A stretch of DNA of 64,000 bases from NCBI GenBank assembly GCA_023078685.1, contig JALGAS010000009.1, positions 620,001 through 684,000 of the forward strand, written 5' to 3'. Position numbers and translations under genes: made by a program. This DNA comes from Neopestalotiopsis rosae (Eukaryota; Ascomycota; Sordariomycetes; Amphisphaeriales; Sporocadaceae). The notes beneath the pieces are model-generated. The model searched no databases and was not told where the DNA came from. It saw only the letters and a program-made list of their open reading frames with translations. Of this stretch, positions 31,723-41,637 are shown piece after piece (position 1 is the stretch's first letter; the number at the start of each line of letters is the position of its first letter).

Positions 31723-33630
31723 CTATCGATTCTGCTTGGCACCTGTCGATGATCTTTGGTTCTGACTGTGAGCGACGGATGCACGATTTCCTTGAATGAT
31801 GAGTTCAGTCTCACTTTCGCTTGATTGGCCCTGCAGCTCGACGGCGTCGGGGCTTTTCCTGCCTCGTTCCAAAAGATCGGGCGTCTTCCGCGACACCACC
31901 ATGACAGACGCCATGCCAACTTCGAGATCGTCCAATGGGTGCTGGTCCTCTTCGTCTTCTTCCTCCACTGGATGCGATTCCTTCCATCGTCCATAGGAAT
32001 TATGGGGAGACCGCGGTGGCATGGGGTATGAGTACTTTTTGTAGTCGGCACCGTACGTGCTTGGACTGTAGAGAGTATCCGAGTTTGCAGTCGAATTGTC
32101 CGTGTGCTTTGGGGTGGCTTTGCTGCTGCCGCGGGACTTGGGCCAGGTAACGGAGATGCGCGGGACCCAAGGGTCGACGTAGGGCCGAAGAGCTGGTAGA
32201 CTGCCACAGACCACGGCCATCAGGTTTTCCATCAGGCTCCATACGACAATGTTGACATTGTTCCCTAGGACATGAGGGTTAGTTCTGTTCAGTCAGGTGA
32301 TCTCGTAGTACTCACAAGTCGAGTCGTGGCCCTCGTCGAGTACCAAAAGATAGCGGAGACGAACGATACTAGCTACAGTTCCACTATAACACAGGGTTAG
32401 CTAGAGCAACGTATAGATGTAGTCATTGGGAAAACTTGCAATGAAGCAAAGGCAAACATGATGGCAACACCCCACCGCTTGCGTCCGCTAACCTGAAGCT
32501 TCCGCAGCTCACTGATTGGCAGTACCATGAGGGCAATATCTTCTGCAATGGAGACGACAGAGCCAGAAAATATGATCAATCCTTCGTTGAAGCACTTGGC
32601 ATCTGTGATGCTCGTATCCCAGAAAGCGGATACTGGCGTGCACTGGAACAGCACGACAAAGGTGTAGATCAGGCCATGGCAAAGCTTGAAGGCCATGAAG
32701 CCCTTGACTGCCCTCCGAAACCACAAGGAGCCAGCGAGCTTGAAGACGCGGTAGTAAAGCAACAGTACAGCTAATTTCGATGTGATCTGAACGCAGATGT
32801 AGGCTATTTGACCAGCATAGTCCAACTGGATAAAGTCAGCATCAAATTCTCTCATATAGTTAGATTCAAAGAGAAAACTTACGATGAGCAGCTTTTGCGA
32901 GTTGCTCCAGTCAAAATTCCAGATATGCAAGCCAAATCCGACTTGCCCACACTCAAATTGGATGACAGCCAGGGCGATCATAAAAGCCTGTGCAATGTCA
33001 GCAATAGTCTTTGGCAAGTTTCTGCGCAGAACAACTTACAGTAGCTGCAATTGACATGTAGTCGTCGGACCACAAGCCCTTGGCCAGCTTCCATCGTGCA
33101 GCACAACGAGCGGCAACAACGGGGATGGCCAATGCAAATGTGACAATGACGGCAGTGTTGATGACATAGACCCGCGACTGTATTGGGTAGGCCTCGCATA
33201 TTGCGTTCTCGAGATACAGAGACGCTGCTATTGTTAGCCATGGAAATCAGATATTGGGATTGTTCAAGCTCTTGTAACTCACTTCCCGCATCATAAATCT
33301 CGCAGCTCAATTGTGCACACGTTGATAGCTCAGCTTGCGCCGTGACATTGGTGCAAAAGCAATTCAACAGAGAGGTCATATCCGTCAATGAGCATTGCGC
33401 TGACTGCACGGCAGACAAGGCACATGATTGCTAGAGAATAATGTTAGTCGATGGCCTCCGTCAAGATCATCTTTTTGACTTACCGCACACGCGGGGAAAC
33501 CCATCAACACGACTGCCGGCGTCAGGGTCGTGGCAGAACTTGAGGACGAATTGGTGGTTGTTTTCTGCGCCGCAGCACTCCCAGCAGCCATCAAGGCCGC
33601 TATTCCCAGCCAGATTCGAGAGAACAACAT
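31723..33630 (-). CDS. CFEM-domain seven-transmembrane receptor (Pth11-like)
   Basis: Minus-strand exons are 33630-33484, 33430-33283, 33227-33040, 32987-32883, 32825-32440, 32383-32316 and 32264-31723, giving 527 residues. Pth11-type receptors sense surface or chemical cues at the plasma membrane, in pathogens during appressorium formation. A signal peptide covers about residues 1-22. The CFEM domain has cysteines in FPAC, QSC, AQC, NCFC, STC, LSC and ICEAYP, eight in all and rebuilt across introns 1-2. Seven hydrophobic segments follow, including DYAGQIAYICVQITSKLAVLLLYYRVF cut by conserved turns. The tail of about 150 residues is hydrophilic with an acidic EEEDEED patch and is likely cytoplasmic. 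Intron 5 (32439-32384) appears to use a GC donor (GCAAGT). Intron 2 ends in a tandem TAGCAG acceptor. Confidence 0.9.
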
Positions 33631-36238
33631 TTTCCAGAGCTGTTGTTTCTTGATTTTGGTTTGTCCTGGGGACTGGCGATCCTGCGACAAGATCCCTCGA
33701 GTCGTGAGGTCATGACGGATGGGAAGAGCATATTGTCTGTACTTTATAAGTAAGGCTTCCACCGGAGCCTCAATCCATATTTGGTCATGCGGTCGGACGT
33801 GGAACGAACAGCTTGGCGATATACTATATGGTTGAGCGAATGGCTAACTCGCTTGGGTGCCCAGTCCTTCCTGTGGAGGTCTCTGCGTGCAGGCACTTCC
33901 TGGATGGAAGCAAGGATGTCTTGTACGGGATGAATAGTCTGAGGGTTCTCGACAACCACACTATATGGGATGAGCGACATGTCTGCATCGAGGGCACATT
34001 AGGCACAGCGGTTATGCACATCGACTCTGTTTCGTGTGCTAATGCTCATACTATGCAAGTGCACAGGGCACTATCGCATGGTCCGATATTCAACGACAGG
34101 GTTCAATATTGGCTACGCTGTAATAGAGGCGCATATCGCGGGTGGTGGTGGGTGGTGGTTGGCAGGTAGATCAGATATGCCGTAGCATCCGCCCCATCTG
34201 CTACTATACAAGTCGCGCGAGATCAGTCTGAGGTAAAACATTTCAATTTTAGTATATAGTATGAAACTGATGTTCATTCAGCTCATTGCAACCTTTTTGA
34301 CAATATGACGAGTTGAAATTGAAATCGCTGCGTCATATTTGTGCACAGGTTTACCCACCATTCAAAGCTGCGAATAGGCCTGGGACAGGGAGCTATGAAT
34401 CTATGATAGCTCTAATTATGAGCTCCAGACAAGGTACCTACAGGCTATACTCATCCCATGTGGCACCATCAGTCCAAGATCATGAGTACGGAGTTGCCTG
34501 TACATCTTCTGCCATTACAGTCAGCAAGCCGGAGCTATCATCAACATCGGCTGCAGATTACCATAACGGTCCATCTAGCTGTCACCCTCATGTCGCTGAT
34601 AACCTTACAAGTGAACGAACCAATACTATCAACGACCGTGATGTGGGGTGATCGACAGGCGACCGTTTATCTCGTAATAGTTGCATTCAGATGCCGATAA
34701 ACACTCAAGGTTACCGGGTTCACGAGCAGCGTCGGGCGGTCAGTGCGTATAAAAGCTGCAAGGGACCCCGGAACGTTCAACCCCTCTACTTCGTACAGCG
34801 CTGAGAACGCAAACACAAGAGCTTTCCCCTCCTAGACATACACACACGAACAGACACAACTCTGTCTCTCTCTGGAGATCCCCTCTAAATCATGCAAGCA
34901 CGGCACTGCACAGCGAAACTTTCGTAGTGGACGCAGAGTGCGACATTGCCACAAGGCATCTCACTCCATTTTGGGACACGAAAGCGCACAACAACGAAAC
35001 GGCCTTGCATCGAGGCGAACTTGTACGACTATTTAGGTCAACACGAGATTCGAGCTGTTCGTTGATGACGCGCGGTAACACAAATCACATTGCCTTGTTG
35101 AGCGATCGACTGTGCTTAAATGTCTGGTCACGGTTGCAGATGTATCGCCGACGAAGATCACAGCGCCATTCTCTGATAAGATGAAATGACCTGTGCAAGG
35201 AAATATGAGATTCTCTTGTCGTTCGGGCAACTTGCGCATTCTTGATAACGCTTCTCGAGGCTAGGATATATATCTACTCTGTTGTCCTTCATCTTTATTC
35301 CGAGCCGACTCCCCTCGGACGGACATTGTTCCAGGCCCCTGTAAAGTGTTCGCATTAATCTGCCCGCCTCCATAACAACCCGAGGTCATCTGGACAGTGT
35401 GGATGATGATCATAATTGGACAACATGGTTGACTTTATTCTCATGCGCTACCTACTGAGCGGAACACAGGGAAATTACCAGATAGTGTACCGCCCCCGGG
35501 AAGAACGCCTATTGTACGCCTCAAAAGTAAGTTCACAGCCTTAAACTACCGGCACTTCGATCCTACTTTCCGCGGCCGCCTAAAAGAGCCAAGGAAGAGA
35601 AAAGAAATGTAGGACAATAAAACTATAGAGTTCCCTTGCATACGATCATGTCCTGGGTCCTGTTTACAACACAATTGAGCACAGAGATGATCACATTTGG
35701 AATAAATGCAGCAACGGCACATCGTCCACGGGTAGATCCTGTACTACTGTAGCAATGAAACCAAGCACGTGTACGCAGCTAATGGGTGTTGCACGCGGGC
35801 AAAGAATGGTACTGTAGCATTTCCATCGGTAAAGGTCACACGTGACTTGTGAGACCACGGGTACATGTTCACATGTGTGCACCGTGATATATACGTTTGC
35901 ACATCCTCAAATAATTCACGTCGATCATGATACGTTTTTCCTCCCCCAACCAAATTCTATGTCAAGTGAACGGGATGTGCGGTTCGTTCGTGTCTCATAT
36001 TGTAGGAATTGGTATTTCTTGGCAGGGTGCCGTGATGGGAGGAAAGAGGAAAAGTCATGTTGTTGTGTCTTTGTTCTACTTTCAGCTGAAATGTGTAACA
36101 CTAACCCGTCATTTAGCAAGGGAAAGCATGACTGCATCAACAAGATGAACACATTTATAATTTGCAGTAGATCCGCGAGGAAACCACCAGACGTTGCTAC
36201 ATGGGACTCGTCGATTTTATATCAACCAACATTGCAAT
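33631..36238. other. Long divergent intergenic region
   Basis: About 2.6 kb between the divergent receptor and GMC oxidoreductase genes. It holds a G-rich GGT-repeat tract (about 34138-34166) and an orphan TATA element with a leader-like stretch (34748-34900). No coding sequence I can support. Confidence 0.5.
34748..34755 (+). promoter_or_regulatory. TATA-box-like element without a recognised gene
   Basis: TATAAAAG on the plus strand, followed by a C/T- and A/C-rich leader-like stretch to an ATG at 34891 that opens only an 11-codon frame. It may promote a non-coding transcript, a lost gene or nothing. Confidence 0.35.
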
Positions 36239-38188
36239 ATGCTACTACGAAATACGGTGAGTATTTTCTGCTGGACGGCGCTCGTCACTTTTGGTATAGC
36301 CGGATACACAACACAAGAATCTCCCGAATATGACTATGTCGTCGTGGGCTCGGGTCCCGGCGGAGGACCTCTGGCAGCCCGACTCGCCATAGCAGGAAAG
36401 CGCGTCTTGCTCCTCGAAGCCGGCTCGGATCCGGGCATTTTCTTAGAATACCAGGTGCCAGCATTCAACCTGGGAGCCACGGAGAAGAAGGAGATGCGCT
36501 GGGACTACTTTGTGCACCACTACTCGGATCCGCAAAGACAAGCTAGGGATTCCAAGATGAACTACCGTCTGCCATCTGGCAAGTTGTACACGGGCCTGTC
36601 TCCTCCCGCCGGCGCCGAGCCTCTAGGAATTCTCTACCCGCGTGCCGGGACACTTGGTGGCTGCAGCTCGCACAATGCCCTCATCACCGTCTACCCGCAC
36701 CAGAGCGACTGGCGCTATATTCAGCACCTAACGGGCGACGATTCGTGGAGCCCAAGCAATATGCGCAGATATTTCCAGCGCCTCGAGAGGGCCGACTATC
36801 TGCCCGTAGGTACCGCAGGACATGGTTTCTCGGGCTGGCTGACCGTGACGCAAACGTGGTACGGATTCCTGGTGCAAGATGCAAAGCTCCTCAGCGTGGT
36901 CATAGCAGCTGCGACTGCTATTGGCGAAACCATCGGGACAACGATTAAGGACCTCCTACAAGCTCTGACTTTGGACATTAATACAGACTTTGCCGGGCGC
37001 GACGCGCGTGAAGGCTTGTACTCGGTGCCGCTCACTGTCAACCAGGGCGTCAGGAACGGGGCCCGGGAGTTTATTGTCAGCACGGCCAATGCGAAAAACA
37101 AGAATGGACAAAGAAGGTATCACCTCGATATCCAACTCAACACCCTCGTCACCAAGATCAGGTTCGACACGACGGGGGCTAAACCCAGAGCTGTAGGTGT
37201 TGATTATATCAGGGGTGAGAGTTTATACAAGGCAGATCCGCGTTATCAAGGCAGCAGCAATGGCACAGCGGGCAGCGTCAACGTCAGAAAGGAGGTCATC
37301 TTGTCGGCAGGCGCTTTCGAGTCGCCCAAGCTCTTGAAGCTCAGCGGTATCGGTCCGGCCAAGGAGCTAAAATCCTTCAATATTCCCGTTCTTGTTGATC
37401 TCCCCGGCGTTGGCAACAACCTCCAGGACAGATACGAAACCTCCGTCATTGGCAACTCGGCATCGGACTTTGCAATCACGCATGACTGCACATTTGGGAG
37501 GACGGGTCTTGATGACCCCTGCCTCAAGAGGTGGATGGCCGGGAAGTCGAACGATGACCGGGGCATCTACGCCAGCAACAGCCTCGCCTTTGGCGTCGTG
37601 AAGAAGTCCAGCACGGCCGACGGGGACCCAGATCTCTTCATTGCCGGTGCTCCTGGATATTTCCCCGGCTACTATCCGACGTACAGCCAGAACGTATCCC
37701 TGGACGCCAGGCACTGGGTTTGGGTCACATTGAAGGCACACTCGCGTAACTCGGCTGGCACCGTGAGGTTGGCCTCTGCAGATGCTCGAGACGTACCGAT
37801 CATTGACTTCAATTCCTTTGGTGGTAAAGACGGCGATCTCGACGTCCAAGCAGTCGTTGATGGCATGATTCTATCGCGTAAGATGTTTAGTGGCCTGATA
37901 CCCTTGAAGGGAAATTTCACAGAAGTGTGGCCGGGCGAGGGGGTCAAGGGCAATGACTTGGCCAACTTTGTGCGCAACGAAGCCTGGGGTCACCATGCCA
38001 GCTGCACAAATCCCATTGGACAAGACGGCGACCCCAAGGCTGTCTTGAATTCGGATTTCACGGTGAAAGGGACGAAAGGGCTGAGAGTGGTTGACGCCTC
38101 GATCTTCCCGAAGATTCCTGGGTTTTACATTGCCGTTCCAATCTACATGATTAGCGAAAAGGCAGCAGACGTCATTCTGGGTAAATAG
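36239..38188 (+). CDS. Secreted GMC-family FAD oxidoreductase
   Basis: Intronless, 649 residues. GMC enzymes oxidise alcohols, sugars or aryl alcohols with FAD; secreted members yield H2O2 or feed lignocellulose oxidation. A hydrophobic N-terminus (residues about 5-22) is a likely signal peptide, with start chosen at the ATG at 36239. The FAD motif GSGPGGGPLAARL (37-49) is followed by a distal Glu (LLLEAGSDPG), the GMC signature GTLGGCSSHNALI, the second signature SAGAFESPKLLKLSGIGP, and PGVGNNLQDR. The C-terminal catalytic His lies in AWGHHASCTNPIG, followed by LRVVDASIFPKIPG. The usual second His/Asn region reads GFYIAVPIYMISEKAAD, a variant seen in the aryl-alcohol or unknown-substrate branch. 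It lies divergent from the CFEM receptor. Confidence 0.92.
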   Translation: MLLRNTVSIFCWTALVTFGIAGYTTQESPEYDYVVVGSGPGGGPLAARLAIAGKRVLLLEAGSDPGIFLEYQVPAFNLGATEKKEMRWDYFVHHYSDPQRQARDSKMNYRLPSGKLYTGLSPPAGAEPLGILYPRAGTLGGCSSHNALITVYPHQSDWRYIQHLTGDDSWSPSNMRRYFQRLERADYLPVGTAGHGFSGWLTVTQTWYGFLVQDAKLLSVVIAAATAIGETIGTTIKDLLQALTLDINTDFAGRDAREGLYSVPLTVNQGVRNGAREFIVSTANAKNKNGQRRYHLDIQLNTLVTKIRFDTTGAKPRAVGVDYIRGESLYKADPRYQGSSNGTAGSVNVRKEVILSAGAFESPKLLKLSGIGPAKELKSFNIPVLVDLPGVGNNLQDRYETSVIGNSASDFAITHDCTFGRTGLDDPCLKRWMAGKSNDDRGIYASNSLAFGVVKKSSTADGDPDLFIAGAPGYFPGYYPTYSQNVSLDARHWVWVTLKAHSRNSAGTVRLASADARDVPIIDFNSFGGKDGDLDVQAVVDGMILSRKMFSGLIPLKGNFTEVWPGEGVKGNDLANFVRNEAWGHHASCTNPIGQDGDPKAVLNSDFTVKGTKGLRVVDASIFPKIPGFYIAVPIYMISEKAADVILGK

Positions 38189-38745
38189 AAGACACTTCAT
38201 TGAAGGCCATAATGAAATCTTATTTTACGCGCCATAAGTGTTGAACCTTGGAATGCCTCAAGATCTCGTCATGTCCTGTATTAACCAGGACAGGCTGGTT
38301 AGTGGTGAGAATCCACGGCATTGATATGGCTTCCCACAGGAGTCTTGTCAACGTGCCCAATCTCAGGATGCAGTCAAGCAAGATCTAAGGGGAAATCATT
38401 ATTGAGTTTGACGGCAATCCACGTCAAGGAGTATCTGGGTATCAATTCAGAATTTCGTGTAGTTGGGTATCTATGCTTGATGTCTATAGTGTGCTGGGTG
38501 TGCCATGTGGACTACGCGCCAGCACGAGTCGACCCTGAGTTGTGTCAATCCAAACATGCTATGACATGTAAGTCTGATAATCTGGCTTGGGCGAACAAGG
38601 TGACGGATTTATGGCAGTTTTGTCTGCGACTCGCTGTGTAGAAGGTGTTTGGGGTTTAATCTTTGCGACCTGGCAGGAATGATTCAGCAAAGGAGAACCG
38701 ACCCTTTGTATCAGTAGTCTGACGCTCGGCCTGTTCTTGCGAATT
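38189..38745. other. Convergent intergenic spacer
   Basis: About 560 bp between convergent genes. Short frames only; nothing supported. Confidence 0.5.
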
Positions 38746-39741
38746 CTAGTCGCTATCGTCATCGTCATCGTCCCCTCCCATAAATTGGAATTGCTTTTGC
38801 TGCTGCGGTGCTGGTGGCGGCGGGCTCGAGCCTGCACCAGAACCTGCGCCGGCAGCTTGAGTAACGCTTGCGCGTCTGAAACTCTCTTCTCTGGCCTTTT
38901 CCTCCTCGATTCTTGCACGCTCCCGCTGCTCCCTGAACTTGCGCTCGTTCTCTTCCCTTTGCAGTCGTTCTTGTTCTTCTCTCTCCTTGGCCTCCTCCTC
39001 CTCACGCTTCTTCCGCGCCTCTTCGGCGGCGGGGTCATACCCTTGTGGGTTAATGCCCTGATCCTGGAGGTATTGGATGTTGGCGAGTGCGCCTTGGCGA
39101 AGGAGATCTTCGTTTGGCCAGGGAATGAAATCGACATTGGCAAGAGGGTTGAGGTGCGCTTGGAGGCCGTCGGGCAGCGTGGCATTGGTCTGCTGGCTCG
39201 CCGGGTCTCCGTTCATCGCGGGCGTGGAAGCAGCGCCATTGACCTGAGCCGGTGTTCCTACGCCATTGGGCGTACCTGCTCCAGAAGTCGGCACATTTGG
39301 TGTCTCGGCACCACTGTCGGGTTTTGCTGTCGACTCAACAGCGTTGGCTTGCGCAGCAGCGAGAACGTTTGCATTCGGCATTGTTGTCTTGGATATGCGT
39401 CGAGCATAGGCAAGGAGCTCATCGTACTTGATGGGATGGTTGGGGCCGCTTGGAAAAGAGGTGGCAGGCGTGTTGCCCAGTTCTTTGCGAGCTTGCGCAA
39501 GTTGTGTTAGAGTCTCCTTGATTTGGCTGTCAAGTCCATTGGTAATATTTCGTAATCGTTGTATTCTTTCGTAGTTTTGCTGGTGGACCTTGAGCTCCTC
39601 GAGGCCCTTGCCGAGCTCCTGGTCGGCCGCGACGAGCTCGTTTCCTTGCGAAATGGTTGGGTTATAGCGAGAAACCGAATCGATGAGAGTCGCCAATGCT
39701 TTTTCCACGCGCTCAAAGCGCGCTGTCATTTGCACGTCCAT
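38746..39741 (-). CDS. MED4: Mediator complex subunit 4
   Basis: Intronless, 331 residues from the ATG at 39741. Med4 belongs to the middle module of Mediator, which bridges activators and RNA polymerase II. The N-terminal coiled-coil region (about 1-90, ERVEKALATLIDSVSRYNP to LTQLAQARKEL) is followed by the family motif IKYDELLAYARRISKTT. The fungal Med4 motif FIPWPNEDLLRQGALANIQYL lies in the middle. The C-terminal third is a highly charged Glu/Arg helix and ends in a poly-Asp tail. An in-frame extension upstream lacks an ATG supported by similarity, so the start at MDVQMTARFERVE is preferred. The gene is divergent from QCR10 with 436 bp between starts. Confidence 0.92.
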   Translation of the reverse strand: MDVQMTARFERVEKALATLIDSVSRYNPTISQGNELVAADQELGKGLEELKVHQQNYERIQRLRNITNGLDSQIKETLTQLAQARKELGNTPATSFPSGPNHPIKYDELLAYARRISKTTMPNANVLAAAQANAVESTAKPDSGAETPNVPTSGAGTPNGVGTPAQVNGAASTPAMNGDPASQQTNATLPDGLQAHLNPLANVDFIPWPNEDLLRQGALANIQYLQDQGINPQGYDPAAEEARKKREEEEAKEREEQERLQREENERKFREQRERARIEEEKAREESFRRASVTQAAGAGSGAGSSPPPPAPQQQKQFQFMGGDDDDDDSD

Positions 39742-40177
39742 TTTTGCGCTGTTGCAGCCTTGTGTTAGTACTGGGAAAGGCTCTTTGGCGTGTCGCGTTG
39801 GTGCAAAGAATGCGATATGGATACCAGCATGTGAATGAAGCTTGGGGGAGCTGCAAGAGCAGGCAGAGGTATGGAAAGGTAAATAAGAGAAGCTAGGCCC
39901 AGTCTGCGCTAGATTGTCGAGATCCCAGCAATGCAAGAGCAATGGAACAATGCTTGTAAATAAGTGTGGCGCAGAACTCGCTGTCCAATCCGATCAATCG
40001 CGATTGCTCGTGCAAACTGTGGCTGTGCACGTACCAACGGCTCATTCCGGGGCGCTACAACAAAGAATCTCGCGCAAGAACCTCCAAAGCCGGAAGCTTC
40101 ATCGAAAGAGACCTGAGCAATTCAGACAAAACCAGCAATTGAACACCCACCCTCGTTCGTGCACACCAACCGGCAAG
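39742..40177. promoter_or_regulatory. Divergent MED4/QCR10 promoter
   Basis: 436 bp between two opposing start codons of housekeeping genes. It must contain both promoters. No obvious TATA box on either side. Confidence 0.55.
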
Positions 40178-41005
40178 ATGGCCAAGAACGTATGTCGAAA
40201 TTCTTTCCTCACTGGGGCATTTCCACGTCCTCTTCCGCCTCGCTCTGGTTCCAGTCGATGAATTGCCAGCCTTCGTCGTCACCGTTGAGCCCGCTCCGTA
40301 CTGACGTCTCTTCTGCTTCCAGGTTCCCGGTCCCGCTTACCCGACATACAAGAGCCCATACGGCCCTAAGTGAGTCAACAGCAGTCTTTCCGAACACTTC
40401 CCTGGGGATATATGTGCGCCCTCGACCAGGCGTTGGCATCGCGTGCATAGGATGATGTTGTTTCGGGTTGAAGAGATGGGAGGTTGGACACAGCAATCGA
40501 TCATAATGCCGTGCTGAGAGATGCCCAAACCGAGACCATATATACAGCTACCGGGCAACAATAACGGAGCAATGCGACTGACCTGCGCTTTCCTCAGGTA
40601 CCACTACCAGCCCAACGTTGCTGGATGGACTTCTAAGCAGTTTGCTGGCCTGTAAGCAACCCCCTTCGCCATCAGGCACCTTCCGGCTGTCACTGGGCGA
40701 CAACGCAACAATCTGCAACAGCCAAAGATGCATCTTGGCATATTTGGCAGCTCATTGAGTGCGATCGAGTCAGATGACCAGACAAACAAAAGCCGAGCAA
40801 TATCGGGTTCGACTGCAACAAATAACTAACAAACTTCGGGTAATGCAGTGGTTTCAAGGCTGGCGCTTTCGGCGGTGTCGCCCTCTTCGCCGTCATCTTC
40901 TTCGCCTCCGGTATCCCCCGTGTGCAGGACGACATCCTGAAGAAGTTCCCCGGTCTCCGAAGCTACTACAACCGGGAGATTCCCGCTTCTGACAACCCTT
41001 TCTAA
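40178..41005 (+). CDS. QCR10: Cytochrome b-c1 complex subunit 10 (QCR10-like)
   Basis: Exons 40178-40189, 40323-40369, 40598-40651 and 40849-41005 give an 89-residue protein. Subunit 10 is a small single-pass protein of respiratory complex III in the inner mitochondrial membrane. The N-terminus MAKNVPGPAYPTYKSPYGPK is typical of filamentous-fungal orthologues. One transmembrane helix (GGVALFAVIFFASGIPRVQ) is followed by a matrix/intermembrane tail ending IPASDNPF. The first exon has only four codons and is followed by a 133-bp intron. All junctions use GT-AG and preserve frame. The gene was assembled by hand because no single frame covers it. Confidence 0.85.
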
Positions 41006-41637
41006 ACGACAAGCCGCGACTACCGGGGCTGGTATTTAGAGAGGTTGTTTTGGGGAGGAGTGCTAGAGAAACGACTTGGAGAAGAATTCGAGACGCAACA
41101 CAAGTGAAGAATATACTTGCCGCAAAGCATGGCGAAGCGGGCCTCCTGTACAAAATGACACAATAGACTATACGACCATCTTTTTCTTCCTTCACAAGCT
41201 TGTCATGTGCTACGATTCTCTGCGATACGCTGTAACTTGGTCAACGGCAGTCACCAGAGGTGAAACAAGCTTAGTGAAAATGTCGAAATTCGTTGCATTT
41301 CCTGCATGATATGTACCAAGTAACACCGATAAGCCAAAACCATTCACGACCTCTCAAGAAAGCGGCTCCCTGAACACATGACTAAGAATTACTTCAACGC
41401 TGAATCGTCTTATTATAGCCCATGCGAAACATGCGATAGGAAACAAGCATCCTTGCTGCAATTCAAAGTGATGTGTATTTTGTCTTTTACCGTCCGGTCT
41501 ATGGTGGACTTATTTGCCCATTTACATGCTTTCTACCAATAAGCTCAAAGGACAAACGGAATGATCTTTTGGTATCGTAATGTACAAATTGTACAAAATC
41601 ATCTCTAGAGACTAATCTTGTGTGTTTTCACTGTGCT
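41006..41637. other. Convergent intergenic spacer
   Basis: About 630 bp between the QCR10 and DHODH 3' ends. Nothing recognisable. Confidence 0.5.
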
